DNA of 64,000 nt from Streptomyces sp. BV286 (GTDB taxonomy: Bacteria > Actinomycetota > Actinomycetes > Streptomycetales > Streptomycetaceae), in NCBI RefSeq assembly GCF_019090165.1, contig NZ_JAHRIB010000167.1, positions 21,663 through 85,662 on the forward strand, given 5' to 3'. Both the position numbers and the translations under genes were made by a program. Each line of letters begins with the position of its first letter. Position 1 is the stretch's first letter. Under the pieces are notes generated by a model that saw only the letters and a program-made list of their open reading frames with translations, was not told where the DNA came from and did not search any database. Positions 48,355 to 56,955 of the stretch are shown here, piece after piece.

Positions 48355-49446
48355 TCAACCGATCAGGCCGCGCAGGTATGCGCGTGCCTGGCGCTGATGC
48401 TCGGTGTCCTCCAGGGCGTGATGGCGGCGGCCGGTGTGCGGCGGCAGCTTCACCCCGCCGGCTTCACGGCGCAGTCGGGCAAGATCGTCCGCCCACTGCG
48501 GCACCGAGCCCGGCATCACCTGCCAGTCGTTGCCCCAGAGCGTGTGAAGTCGGATCACGTCCTGAGCACCGCAGTACACCCACAGCGTGACGTCGTTGCC
48601 GAGCCCGGCGAAGAACTTCTCCACCCGGCGACGGATCTCGTCGTAGCTCTGCACGTCGGGGTGGCTGCGGTCGAGCTCGCCATCCAGGGTCAGCGGCAGA
48701 CACGGCCACACCTCGGCGCGCATGAACTGCTTGCTCCGCACGGCCAGGGTGTCCATATCGGCGTTCACCAGGTACAAAGTGCGGCCCGGCCCGGCGTTCA
48801 GCGCAAGGGAGACGAGCCCCGATGGACTCAGGTCGCCCGGCAGGAACTCGCAATCCAGATCCACTTCCGTACCGGTCGGGACCGGGGGGCGGCCGTTCGG
48901 CGCGAGGCTGAGCATGACGGCCGTCATGCCATCGAGAGCCTGAGAGACCGCGTCGCCGTCCGTGCGCCCGCTCCGCATCGGACGGACTCGACGGATGGCC
49001 TCCGCGCGCCAGTCGAGTTCCTGGACCGGCCTCGGGGGCTGGGCGGCCGGGCCCGCGTGGCGGGCATCCACCACGTCCTTGACGGAGGTCAGGTTCGCCG
49101 CGTACTCGGTGGCGTACGGCCGGTCCGTAGGGCCGACGTTGACAGTGACCCCCCGGTTGGTGTCGTAGCTGGCCCAGACGGGATGCTCGTCGGCCTGGTA
49201 GTCCCCCGGGGCGAGGAACGCGGGCCGCAGCACCGTGAAGAACTCAGCGTCGTCGACCCGGGCCGGCTCGATGGGCTCGATACCCAGTTCTTTCAGGTGC
49301 TCGTTCACCAGGTCGGCGTGCCGCTGGGCGGCGGCTCGCTCGGCCTGCCGGGCGGCTTTCTGCCGGGCGGCGGCTTCCTCCTCCGCCTTGACGAGCCAGT
49401 CGGGCAGCTCCGGCTGCTGCTCGGTCTCGGTCTGGGTGTCGTTCAT
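48355..49446 (-). CDS. DEDDh 3'-5' exonuclease (Rv2179c/RNase T-like)
   Basis: 363 residues. The exonuclease domain is C-terminal: Asp198 and Glu200 (DLDCEF), Asp296 (GAQDVIRL), and His342/His343 with Asp347 (HHALED), the DEDDh set of the polyadenylate-specific exoribonuclease AS family. The N-terminal ~190 residues contain a coiled-coil start (KAEEEAAARQKAARQAERAAAQ) and an unrecognised middle. Likely degrades RNA or nicked DNA. Encoded just upstream of the AcrVA2-like gene in the same leftward operon. Confidence 0.72.
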   Translation of the reverse strand: MNDTQTETEQQPELPDWLVKAEEEAAARQKAARQAERAAAQRHADLVNEHLKELGIEPIEPARVDDAEFFTVLRPAFLAPGDYQADEHPVWASYDTNRGVTVNVGPTDRPYATEYAANLTSVKDVVDARHAGPAAQPPRPVQELDWRAEAIRRVRPMRSGRTDGDAVSQALDGMTAVMLSLAPNGRPPVPTGTEVDLDCEFLPGDLSPSGLVSLALNAGPGRTLYLVNADMDTLAVRSKQFMRAEVWPCLPLTLDGELDRSHPDVQSYDEIRRRVEKFFAGLGNDVTLWVYCGAQDVIRLHTLWGNDWQVMPGSVPQWADDLARLRREAGGVKLPPHTGRRHHALEDTEHQRQARAYLRGLIG

Positions 49447-49498
49447 CGGTGTGTCTCCGTCGCATGGGGTGGTGGAGCGCGGACTGTGCAGCTCCCCG

Positions 49499-49522
49499 CC
49501 CCGCCCGGCCGGTCCGGGCGGG
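49499..49522 (-). terminator. Intercistronic hairpin
   Basis: CCCGCCCGG / CCGGGCGGG stem between the YaaA-like and exonuclease genes. Confidence 0.5.
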
Positions 49523-49533
49523 ACAGGCAACCA

Positions 49534-50538
49534 TCAGGCCGTGCGTTGCGTCGCGTGGTGCTTCTCGTGCAGGGCGGCGGCCGTCTTCCACCACACCTCG
49601 CGCCGACCGGCGCTCTCGCGGGCTTGCTTGCACTGACCGCGCTGGGACCCCATGCCGCCCGTCAACGGCGCGAACAGGTGCGGGATCGACGGGCGCAGCA
49701 GGTCGACGTAGTCCTGACCGCCCAGGAAAATCACGTCAGCGTCGTCCGTGCCCAGCTCGGCGGCGTCACTGGCGATCCGCTCGGGAGTGACGGCCCGCGG
49801 ATCGCCAGGTCTCACGTTGTAGGGGTGCAGGGGCCGCTGGAGGTCGACCAGTCCGTGGAGCGCAGAGGCTATGCGGATCAGCGACGGGCTGGTGAGAGTG
49901 TCTGCCGCAGAGCGCAGAGAGACGTGATAGTCGCCGATGTACAGCTTGCCGGCCGGGTAGCCGGGGTTGGGGTTGCCGTACTCGTTGAGGCCCGGGTCGG
50001 GCAGCTTCTTATCTCCGCACGCGATGATCACGATGCGCCTGCGCCGTACGTCGATGTTGCCGCGCACCCGGGCGTACGCGCGGCCGGCGGGGGTCAGGAA
50101 CAGACTTCGCCCGGTCTGCTCGTACGTCATCGGCTCCGGGTCCCAGGACGTGGGGCGGATGTCCGCGTACCCGGCGGCGTGAACGGCGCGCAGCGTGGGG
50201 CCGCGGAACCATGTCTCCCCCGCCCAGTACGCGGCTTGGTCGTCCCTGCCGGGTACGAGCTGATCGGGGCGCTGTGCGGCCGTCACAACCGCCTCGTGGA
50301 CCTTCTTGGGGAGCTTGGGCGGGATGGTGGCGAGCGGGGCCGCCGGGGCGCCGTGGGTCTGGCGCCACTCGTCGAGTGCTTTCCTTCCGGTTTCGGTCAT
50401 CCGGTGCGTACCGGCGGCGGCGTTGTGCGGTACGACCAGGCCGTCGGCTTCGAGTCGGGCCATGGCGGCGGGGTGGCCGGAGACGACGCCGTTGTCGTTG
50501 CAGTGCAGGATGCGCGCGCCCGTAGGGGTGAGGGACAT
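49534..50538 (-). CDS. Winged helix plus YaaA/DUF6884-like domain protein
   Basis: 334 residues. Residues 1-60 look like a winged helix (LTPTGARILHCNDNG...MARLEADGLVV...MTETGRKALDEW). Residues ~165-320 match the YaaA-like pattern: RIVIIACGDKKLP, PAGKLYIGDYHVSLRSAAD, IRIASALHGLVDLQRPLHPYNV and DVIFLGGQDYVDLL. YaaA relatives bind DNA and occur in oxidative-stress and DNA-modification contexts. The exact role here is unknown. Confidence 0.62.
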   Translation of the reverse strand: MSLTPTGARILHCNDNGVVSGHPAAMARLEADGLVVPHNAAAGTHRMTETGRKALDEWRQTHGAPAAPLATIPPKLPKKVHEAVVTAAQRPDQLVPGRDDQAAYWAGETWFRGPTLRAVHAAGYADIRPTSWDPEPMTYEQTGRSLFLTPAGRAYARVRGNIDVRRRRIVIIACGDKKLPDPGLNEYGNPNPGYPAGKLYIGDYHVSLRSAADTLTSPSLIRIASALHGLVDLQRPLHPYNVRPGDPRAVTPERIASDAAELGTDDADVIFLGGQDYVDLLRPSIPHLFAPLTGGMGSQRGQCKQARESAGRREVWWKTAAALHEKHHATQRTA

Positions 50539-50553
50539 GGGTGTTCCTTCCGG

Positions 50554-50576
50554 CCCGGCCGGAGACTCCGGCCGGG
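50554..50576 (-). terminator. Intercistronic hairpin
   Basis: CCCGGCCGG / CCGGCCGGG around AGACT inside the 183-base gap; the rest of the gap shows no gene. Confidence 0.5.
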
Positions 50577-50721
50577 CGGCGAGCAGGGATCAGAAGGTGG
50601 GGAAGGCGTGGTTCACGGCCGCCGGTACCGGTTGCACTCTTTGTCGTGCGGGCGGCCGGGCCGCTCGTTCCGCACACCTCCGCCCGTGCCGGAGCGCGGG
50701 CGGGCAGTGCGGCGCTCCAGG

Positions 50722-51690
50722 TCAGCGGCGGGAAGGGTGCTGTGCGGAGTCCTCGGCGATGGCACGGGCGGTGTGCGCGCAGGCCTCGGCGAGGGCCATG
50801 CCGTCGCGGGAGCCGTAGAAGCTGTCGACGTAGTCGCTTTCCTCGTCGTACAGGGCGACGCTGAACCTCTCGGCGTGCGCGGATGCCACGCGGTCGACCT
50901 GCTCGCCGGCGTTCACCCGGTAGTGCAGCCCGCTGTGCACGTCGTCTTCGGGGGTGAGCGGGTTGAGCGGCGCGGAGAGCCACGTCATGCCGCCTTCACC
51001 GTCTTGGACGGCGGGGAAGCCGTACGTCGCGAGTGCGGCCCGCAGCGCGTCAGCCTCTGTACGCGGCGGCGCAATGTCGGTGGGCACCAGCTCGATCACA
51101 GAGAGCAGCTGGACGATGAACAGCCGCCCCTCCACGTCCTGGAGGACGCGGGCGTGAGGGTTCGTGAACCAGGCGGAGACGATGGAGCGAGCGCGGGATC
51201 GGCGCACCAGGCCGCGTTCGGTCTTGCTCCAGAGGACATCCCCTTGCGGATGCACGGTCACCCGGTAGCCCGGGGCGTTCACGACCGTGTCCAGCCGGTC
51301 ACCGACCACATCGGCGAGGGCCGCGCCCGGCTCCTTGCGCACGGGCCTGTCCTGCCATGCGAGTTCCAGGTGAGCGGACTCGCTGACCACGGCGGCGGCT
51401 GCGGCGAGAGCGGCGGCGTACCCGCTCCGACGGACCAGCTTGGGGAGCTGCTGCGCCTGGTGTTCGCGGTCCTCCTGGCGCTCCGTGCCCGGCGGGTACA
51501 GCGCGAGGTACTTGTCCGACTTCGACAGGTGGGCGCGGGCGCGGTCGAGTGCGTTGTTCGCGTCGCGCAGACGGTGACGGGCAGTGGTGAGCTGCTGGTC
51601 GGCGGTCCGTCGGGCCGCTTCAAGTCTGGAGCGCTCCGCCTCACGTTGAACGGCGGTGCGCATGTTGGCGAGGAAGCCGGGAGAGGTCAT
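50722..51690 (-). CDS. Hypothetical accessory protein with coiled coil
   Basis: 322 residues. Residues ~8-60 are a coiled coil (EAERSRLEAARRTADQQLTTARHRLRDANNALDRARAHLSK); ~90-110 is Ala-rich (AAALAAAAAVVSESAHL). The remaining ~200 residues alternate strands and helices (YRVTVHPQGDVLWSKTERGLVRR, RVLQDVEGRLFIVQLLSVIELVPTDI). No family recognised. GGAGCACCCTC precedes the ATG. Confidence 0.6.
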   Translation of the reverse strand: MTSPGFLANMRTAVQREAERSRLEAARRTADQQLTTARHRLRDANNALDRARAHLSKSDKYLALYPPGTERQEDREHQAQQLPKLVRRSGYAAALAAAAAVVSESAHLELAWQDRPVRKEPGAALADVVGDRLDTVVNAPGYRVTVHPQGDVLWSKTERGLVRRSRARSIVSAWFTNPHARVLQDVEGRLFIVQLLSVIELVPTDIAPPRTEADALRAALATYGFPAVQDGEGGMTWLSAPLNPLTPEDDVHSGLHYRVNAGEQVDRVASAHAERFSVALYDEESDYVDSFYGSRDGMALAEACAHTARAIAEDSAQHPSRR

Positions 51691-51789
51691 GAGGGTGCTC
51701 CGTATTCGGGCAGGCGGGCGCGCGGACGGGCGCGCCGACCGGGGTGAAGGTGAAGGAAGGACGGGGGGGGCGGCGCGGGGCCGCTGGGC

Positions 51790-51813
51790 GGGGAGGCCGT
51801 GGGGCGCCTCCCC
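51790..51813 (-). terminator. Intercistronic hairpin
   Basis: GGGGAGGC / GCCTCCCC stem after the first gene of the leftward accessory operon. Confidence 0.5.
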
Positions 51814-51822
51814 GGGCGGGGC

Positions 51823-52290
51823 CTATCGGCCGCACGCCTCGCACAGCACGGGGCGCGGGCGGGCGGCGTAGGCCGCTTCGACGTCCTCGCACTCGACGGC
51901 CGACCACGCGCCGCGCTCGACGGCTTCCAGAGCCGCAGCGTTTGCAGCGTCCATCAGCGACACGTGCCTGGCGACTTCCACGGCTGTGTAGGTGACGCGG
52001 TGACGCCACAAGGTGCCGCTCTCATCCAGCGGGGAGAGCGAGGCGACCATGCAGCCATGCGGGTTGGTCAGGTGGGCGGAGAGCCAGAACTCCGAACCGT
52101 CCTCGCGGTAGGCGGTGTGCGCCAACACGAGGTAGGAGCCGAGGGCACGGGCCTCGACGTCGGTGCGCACAGCCTGCGCCTTCCGCTTCTCCGCAGCGGC
52201 CCACACCTGCTCTTCGATGGCATGCCAGGCGGGCTCGACGGGGGCCTGCGGGGCGACGGGAGTGCGCTTGCGGGAACGGGTCGCGGGCAT
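51823..52290 (-). CDS. Hypothetical protein, first gene of leftward accessory operon
   Basis: 155 residues. Basic start, then WHAIEEQVWAAAEKRKAQAVRTDVEARALGSYLVLAHTAYREDGSEFWLSAHLTNPHGCMVASLSPLD, ending with a CEACGR pair. No known family. GAAGGCACCACC precedes ATG, just behind the conserved promoter and leader, so this gene is expected to be the most strongly expressed of the operon. Confidence 0.6.
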   Translation of the reverse strand: MPATRSRKRTPVAPQAPVEPAWHAIEEQVWAAAEKRKAQAVRTDVEARALGSYLVLAHTAYREDGSEFWLSAHLTNPHGCMVASLSPLDESGTLWRHRVTYTAVEVARHVSLMDAANAAALEAVERGAWSAVECEDVEAAYAARPRPVLCEACGR

Positions 52291-52324
52291 GGTGGTGCCT
52301 TCCGGTCGGGTTCGGAGCGTTGGT

Positions 52325-52353
52325 GTTGGTTCCGCTCGCTCGTGCGGTCCAAC
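52325..52353 (-). ncRNA. Early leader hairpin, copy 4
   Basis: Leftward: GTTGG A CCGC, loop ACGAGCGA, GCGG AA CCAAC, then ACCAACGCTCCGAA. The stem begins seven bases after the TACACT -10-like hexamer, so the mRNA should start at the hairpin. Confidence 0.65.
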
Positions 52354-52356
52354 AAG

Positions 52357-52378
52357 GAAAAGTGTACACCATGTCCGG
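52357..52378 (-). promoter_or_regulatory. Early promoter box (51.8 kb operon)
   Basis: Leftward CCGGACATGGTGTACACTTTT. Confidence 0.6.
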
Positions 52379-52416
52379 GGTTGGGGAAGGGGGTTCGGCT
52401 TATCCGAACCGTGAAC

Positions 52417-52433
52417 TGTTCCCCCGGGGAACA
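52417..52433. promoter_or_regulatory. parS-like palindrome, copy 8 (outlier)
   Basis: TGTTCCCC-C-GGGGAACA, 30 kb from the main cluster, six bases after the stop of the next leftward gene and 38 bases upstream of the early promoter box. Confidence 0.6.
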
Positions 52434-52439
52434 GCCGGA

Positions 52440-53546
52440 CTATCCCGCCGGCGGGAACGCCGTGAAGGAACCCGCCCAGGTCGGGTCTTCCTCCACCGTC
52501 CAGCCGCCCGCCCGAAGAACCTCCGGTATGCGCCCCTGCTGCTCACCCGCCGTCCGCCCCATGGCGTCGACCTGAATGCCCGGCACGGACGGCTCCGACG
52601 GGTCGAGCGGGCTCACCATGAACCCCTCCTGCTCGCACATCCACGCACCGTCACCGATCGGCTCGCCGTAGACCACCGGCCGCAGACCGGCCCCGATCAG
52701 CAACGTCACCGCACTCGCCTCCACCAGGCCGTACCGCCACGCAGGGAAGAACCCCACGGACGGAGTCCTGCTCACCGGCACCCAACGCACCTCGTACAGC
52801 GGCGGGTTCGGCCGCAGCAGCGGCTCCGGCTCCTCCCACACCACCATGCGCCCCTGCACGGTGACCTCCCGGCCGGCTCGCAGCGTGTTCGCCGTCCGCA
52901 CCAGCGCGTCTATCCGCTCGTGCTCGACGACATCCCCGTACCGGGTCACGTCGTGAACCTCCTGACTCAGCCAGCGCACGCCGTCGCCGAGGAGTTCGTC
53001 AGCGCGCTCCAGGTGCGGCCACAGGTCCGGCGCGGACGCGGTGATGCGCCGAGCGTCTTCTAGCACGTGCGCCCGGTCGAGCCGCATCGCTTCCGCTATC
53101 GCGTCTCTCTCGGCCGCCGCGGTGGTCACGTCCACCCGTGTCCACAGGTCCAGAACCACCCACGGGTCACTGAACGGCAGATCGGAGGGCACGGCCCCAA
53201 ACCGGGCTCCGGCGGTGTCCACCGGCCGGTCCGCCACGTACACGTCCCCGCTCCCCGGCGAGTTGGTCACCGCGTACCCGGCACGCATGAGCGTTTCAAC
53301 GATCCGCGCCCGGTACTTCTCGACGCCGAGCTCCGGCCCGTTCGTCCACCCCGGTCGAGTCGGCTCGGCGCCGTACCAGCGGACGAACATGCGGCGCGGC
53401 TCCTGCTGATCGTGCGACAGGACACGGAAGCCCTCTCCTCCCGCCGGACCGGCTTCGGGGAAGGTCAGGGAGAGCAGCGTCGTCACGCGGGCAGCCAGGT
53501 CCACGGACGCGAGCACACGACGGGGGGTAGTGCTGCTGTTCGACAT
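52440..53546 (-). CDS. Hypothetical accessory protein
   Basis: 368 residues from ATG 53546 (TAGGAGTGACC before it; ATG 53555 is also possible). Contains VEKYRARIVETLMRAGYAVTNSPGSGDVYVADRP, RITASAPDLWPHLERADELLGDGVRWLSQEVHDVTRYGDVVEHERIDALV and a C-terminal strand-rich part ending WTVEEDPTWAGSFTAFPP. No membrane segment or Cys cluster. No family recognised. Confidence 0.6.
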   Translation of the reverse strand: MSNSSTTPRRVLASVDLAARVTTLLSLTFPEAGPAGGEGFRVLSHDQQEPRRMFVRWYGAEPTRPGWTNGPELGVEKYRARIVETLMRAGYAVTNSPGSGDVYVADRPVDTAGARFGAVPSDLPFSDPWVVLDLWTRVDVTTAAAERDAIAEAMRLDRAHVLEDARRITASAPDLWPHLERADELLGDGVRWLSQEVHDVTRYGDVVEHERIDALVRTANTLRAGREVTVQGRMVVWEEPEPLLRPNPPLYEVRWVPVSRTPSVGFFPAWRYGLVEASAVTLLIGAGLRPVVYGEPIGDGAWMCEQEGFMVSPLDPSEPSVPGIQVDAMGRTAGEQQGRIPEVLRAGGWTVEEDPTWAGSFTAFPPAG

Positions 53547-53633
53547 GATGGTCACTCCTAATCGTTGCGGTGGGGGAAGGGAAACCGGGAGCGGAGGGCG
53601 GCGAGTCGGGCCGCCACGGGATGCGGCGGACGA

Positions 53634-53924
53634 TCACCCATCGGCGAGGCTCGGGATGCCGTCGGGGAACATCTCCAGGTAGGCCAGCCGCGCCCTGTAC
53701 TCCTGGCTGATCTCTCCGTCGGTGGGGCGCAGCTCGGACACGCCCGCGCACTCCCTTGCGAGGAGGAACCGGCCATGCAACCAATTCAGACGACTGTCCG
53801 GCGGCCACACGGCGGTCTCCCACACGGTCCAGTCGTGCCCGGCCTCCGTCAGCGCCGTGGCGTACTCACCGAACTCCCGCATGAGGATGCCCCCGAACAG
53901 GTCGCGCTCCTTCTCTCTCGACAC
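53634..53924 (-). CDS. Small hypothetical protein (96 aa)
   Basis: GTG 53924 lies behind GGCGGAGGCGTAGCC, which overlaps the stop of the upstream gene. SREKERDLFGGILMREFGEYATALTEAGHDWTVWETAVW... RLNWLHGRFLLARECAGVSEL ... QEYRARLAYLEMFPDG. Trp-rich and probably helical. No family recognised. A longer upstream frame gives low-complexity residues and is rejected. Confidence 0.58.
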   Translation of the reverse strand: MSREKERDLFGGILMREFGEYATALTEAGHDWTVWETAVWPPDSRLNWLHGRFLLARECAGVSELRPTDGEISQEYRARLAYLEMFPDGIPSLADG

Positions 53925-53926
53925 GG

Positions 53927-54562
53927 CTACGCCTCCGCCGGAGAAGCCGACAGCATGAACACGTGCAGGCACTCCACGGTCTGGGGAAGCATCGTGGTCT
54001 CCCAGCCGGCGACGTGCCGGACGTAGCGGGCGTACAGCCGTCCCGCGGCCGCGTCGTAGGAGACTTCCGCCTCCAGCTGCTCGGCAAGGATCACGTCCAG
54101 GACGTGAACGGCGTCGCTGTAGGTGACGGTCCCGGGGACGTCGTACGCGAAGTCCTCGGCATGCTCGGCCACCGACTCCCGCAGCGGCACCAGCTTCCCG
54201 CCCGCGTCGGACCGGACGTACTGGGCGACGGACCGCGCACCGCCGATGTCCAGATGCAGCAGGTCCAAGAGACTGTGCAGCCGCATGCCCGGCAGGATCT
54301 CCCCGGGCACCACCGGCACGAACCGGGGCTTCACGTCCCACTGCACGACGGCCCGGTGCAGACTCGCGCGCACCTCGGCGTCCGAGAGGAAGCCGCTCCT
54401 GTCGTCCGGCGCGGGAATCCAGTCCGCAGCCGAACGGACCCACACGTCACCGGTGTCGGGCCACTCGTAGCGGTCGCCGTCCGCGAACGCGATCGGGACG
54501 GACGGCATCGGGAACACAGCGGACGGCTCCACGGGCGGAGCAGCCGGAGTCATGGTGGACAA
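53927..54562 (-). CDS. Hypothetical accessory protein
   Basis: 211 residues from TTG 54562 with GGAG eight bases before; ATG 54553 is an alternative with no useful ribosome binding site. Core: DRYEWPDTGDVWVRSAADWIPAPDD...FVPVVPGEILPGMRLHSLLDLLHLDIGGARSVAQYVRSDAGGKLVPL...YSDAVHVLDVILAEQLEAEVSYDAAAGRLYARYVRHVAGW. Coupled to the next gene downstream. No family recognised. Confidence 0.58.
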   Translation of the reverse strand: MSTMTPAAPPVEPSAVFPMPSVPIAFADGDRYEWPDTGDVWVRSAADWIPAPDDRSGFLSDAEVRASLHRAVVQWDVKPRFVPVVPGEILPGMRLHSLLDLLHLDIGGARSVAQYVRSDAGGKLVPLRESVAEHAEDFAYDVPGTVTYSDAVHVLDVILAEQLEAEVSYDAAAGRLYARYVRHVAGWETTMLPQTVECLHVFMLSASPAEA

Positions 54563-54667
54563 GGGGTCATCTCCAAGCGGTAGGTACGAGGTACGGAACG
54601 GGCACGGTGCGCCCTGCTCACGGCCGCCACGGGAGCGGCGGCTGAGGGAAGGGGACAGCGGGCCGGC

Positions 54668-54695
54668 GGCCCGGGACGACGCGCCCCGGGCCGGG
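54668..54695 (-). terminator. Intercistronic hairpin
   Basis: GGCCCGGG / CCCGGGCC stem just after the stop of the 54701-55516 gene, in the gap before the 53927 gene. Confidence 0.45.
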
Positions 54696-54700
54696 CGGTA

Positions 54701-55516
54701 TCAGATCCGGTACAGGGCTTCCATCACCGGGTTGCGACGCTTCCCCTTCGGGCTGAGCGGGAAGTAGCGCACCGGGCCGGACGTGCCGTCACCGGCGGTT
54801 CGGCGAACCCCGATCGCCCCGTACGGGTAGCTGCCTTCCACGTACGACGGGGGAAGGGTCTCGAAGTGGTAGACCACGCCACCGATGTGACGCATCCACT
54901 CCCACCGGCCGCCCGGCGGCATGGGCTGCCGCATCCCGACGACGAACAGTCCGTACGCGAGGGCGGCTTCCACCAGGGCGTTGCGCGTGTCGTACAGCGC
55001 CGAGTACGCAGTTGCACGGCGTACAGCGGTCAGGAACTCCGTCACGGCCTTGTCCAGGTCGCGCCCGGACCGCTCACCGTAGGTGGCCCCGGCCGTTATG
55101 TGCAGGGCCTCCATGCCGAGTAGGTAGGCCCGGTTCCATGCCCTTGCAACCGCCGCCCCGGCCTTCCCCTCGGCCATACCGCAGCGGACAGCGAGCTTGC
55201 CGACTTCCCGCACCGCCGGGTGATCCAGCGTCGCGCCGTCCGGCTCGTGCATCAGGCGGGAAACGGCGCGCTCGACGTCGGTCACCATGTCCCACTCGGG
55301 CCGGTTCTTCGCACCCCTTACCGCGGCTGCGGCCTTCGCAAGAGCCTCATCGAACTCGAAGCGCCGCTCAGCCGATCCCTGCCGAGGGTGCATGGCCAGA
55401 AGAGCGCGTTCGAGGGCGAACAAGGATGCCACCGAAGCACGGTCTTCCACAGCGCGAACGGCGGACTGCCCGGCGACGATCAGGGGACGCAGATCGGTAC
55501 GGACGATGGTGGTCAT
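54701..55516 (-). CDS. Accessory protein, paralogue A of tandem pair
   Basis: 271 residues from ATG 55516. LRPLIVAGQSAVRAVEDRASVASLFALERALLAM, then a helical middle and a well-conserved end: DLDKAVTEFLTAVRRATAYSALYDTRNALVEAALAYGLFVVGMRQPMPP...VRYFPLSPKGKRRNPVMEALYRI. The same segments recur in the product of 55581-56624, so these are tandem paralogues. Function unknown; the Ala-rich helical body lacks catalytic motifs. Confidence 0.6.
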   Translation of the reverse strand: MTTIVRTDLRPLIVAGQSAVRAVEDRASVASLFALERALLAMHPRQGSAERRFEFDEALAKAAAAVRGAKNRPEWDMVTDVERAVSRLMHEPDGATLDHPAVREVGKLAVRCGMAEGKAGAAVARAWNRAYLLGMEALHITAGATYGERSGRDLDKAVTEFLTAVRRATAYSALYDTRNALVEAALAYGLFVVGMRQPMPPGGRWEWMRHIGGVVYHFETLPPSYVEGSYPYGAIGVRRTAGDGTSGPVRYFPLSPKGKRRNPVMEALYRI

Positions 55517-55580
55517 GGGCGAGTCCTCCAAGGACACACGAAGGGAAAGAGGGCTGGGCAGACCGCCGGCCGGGCGGATG

Positions 55581-56624
55581 TCAGATGCGGTAACGCGCGG
55601 CGTCGACAGCGGCCCGCCGCTTCTCGTCCGAACTGAGGGGGAAGTACCGGACCCGATCGCCCCAACCGACCCCGCCGACGCGCTGTACCGCGACGGATCC
55701 GTACGGGTCGCCGTCGAACATCGGCGGGTCGACACGGAACAGGAAGACAGAGTCACCGATACGGCGCTCCCACTCCCAACTCGTGTCGGACGGCTGCGGC
55801 TGACGCATCCCGATCACGAACAGGCCGTACGAGCGGGCGAACTCCACCAGGGCCCGGCGAACCTCGTACAGCGCCTCGTACGAGATGGCACGGCGTACGG
55901 CGTCGAAGAACGTCGTCATGGCCTTGTCGAGCTTCCGGCGCACGTCAGTGTCGCCGTGCACGGCGCTGACGATCGCGCTCAGGGCTTCCACTCCGGCCTG
56001 GTAGGCGCGGTACCGAGCCGTGCGCTCCGCGTCTCCCTCGGTTCCCCAGTCGCGTGTCCGCGCGCAGTGCACGGCGAGAGTCGCTACGGCCATGATTGCG
56101 TCCGTGCCCGAACCCTTCGGCGTGGGCAGGTGCAGCCACAGCGACAGGCCATGCTCGGCTTCGGACAGCAGCGCCCATGTTTCGGAGTCCTCGGCGCGCC
56201 CAACGGCCCGTATGGCGCCCTGAACGATGTTGTACGCCTGATCGTCCATGTCGAGCAGCGGCAGAGCGCACAGGGCCTTGTCGACGTCGCTGAGGACTCT
56301 GCGGGAGCTGCGGTTCTCGACGGCCCGCACGGCGGACTGTCCGGCAATCAGCAGAGCGCGCAGCCCGTCATGGGTGTGCGTACGGGGTGCACCGTCGAAG
56401 TGCACAGCGACCCATTGCCGTCCGGCCGCCGTGGCGCGCACCCGGGAGCCGACGGAGTCCACGAGACCGCTGTCGACCAGCGTGGTCAGAGTGGACCGGT
56501 TCGGCTGCATGTCGATGTCGTGCATACGGAGCCGACCGCCCCGCACGGGGTCGAAGTCGGTTCCGTTCGGGGAGTTCACGATGGCGCGGAGAAGGTTGGC
56601 CGCGGCGGGAAACAGGTCGATCAC
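55581..56624 (-). CDS. Accessory protein, paralogue B with extra N-terminal winged helix
   Basis: 347 residues from GTG 56624 (CTGGAGAGTCCTT before it). Residues 1-85 (FPAAANLLRAIVNSPNGTDFDP...NRSTLTTLVDSGLVDSVGSRVRATAAGRQWV) resemble a winged helix; the rest parallels paralogue A (LRALLIAGQSAVRAVENR..., KLDKAMTTFFDAVRRAISYEALYEVRRALVEFARSYGLFVIGMRQPQ, VRYFPLSSDEKRRAAVDAARYRI). Tandem duplication followed by loss or gain of the DNA-binding part. Confidence 0.6.
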   Translation of the reverse strand: MIDLFPAAANLLRAIVNSPNGTDFDPVRGGRLRMHDIDMQPNRSTLTTLVDSGLVDSVGSRVRATAAGRQWVAVHFDGAPRTHTHDGLRALLIAGQSAVRAVENRSSRRVLSDVDKALCALPLLDMDDQAYNIVQGAIRAVGRAEDSETWALLSEAEHGLSLWLHLPTPKGSGTDAIMAVATLAVHCARTRDWGTEGDAERTARYRAYQAGVEALSAIVSAVHGDTDVRRKLDKAMTTFFDAVRRAISYEALYEVRRALVEFARSYGLFVIGMRQPQPSDTSWEWERRIGDSVFLFRVDPPMFDGDPYGSVAVQRVGGVGWGDRVRYFPLSSDEKRRAAVDAARYRI

Positions 56625-56811
56625 AAGGACTCTCCAGGGTGAGATGAGAGGGGAGACAGCGGGCCGGCGGGGAGGCACGGATGATGGCCCGGCGGGATCG
56701 CTTACGGCGCGCCCTGCTCACGGCCCTGACGGACATCGCGGGCGACAGCGGCAGACCGCAGTGGCGCAGGGAGGGGCGGAGAGCATCGAGCCCTCCGCCC
56801 CGGACTGATCG

Positions 56812-56955
56812 CTACGAGCCGATCAGGATCAGAATCGTCAGACCAGCCGTGGACACGGCCAACATGACGGCGATGATGCCGACCCGGAAGGAGAGCCTGC
56901 GCAGCTCGCCGATGGTGGCGGGACGCGTGCTGTCGTCAGGGGTGCTGCTGGGCAT
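56812..56955 (-). CDS. Small membrane protein (47 aa)
   Basis: ATG 56955 with CGGAGGTTTCACC directly before. The product (SSTPDDSTRPATIGELRRL..., then FRVGIIAVMLAVSTAGLTIL) has a charged N-terminus and one C-terminal membrane helix of ~21 residues. Could be a superinfection-exclusion or membrane-signalling peptide; no direct evidence. Confidence 0.6.
   Translation of the reverse strand: MPSSTPDDSTRPATIGELRRLSFRVGIIAVMLAVSTAGLTILILIGS

Noticed and set aside
46915..51747. Very long (1610-codon) plus-strand open frame
   Set aside because: It runs antisense to four well-supported minus-strand genes and contains no recognisable domain; typical of GC-rich DNA.
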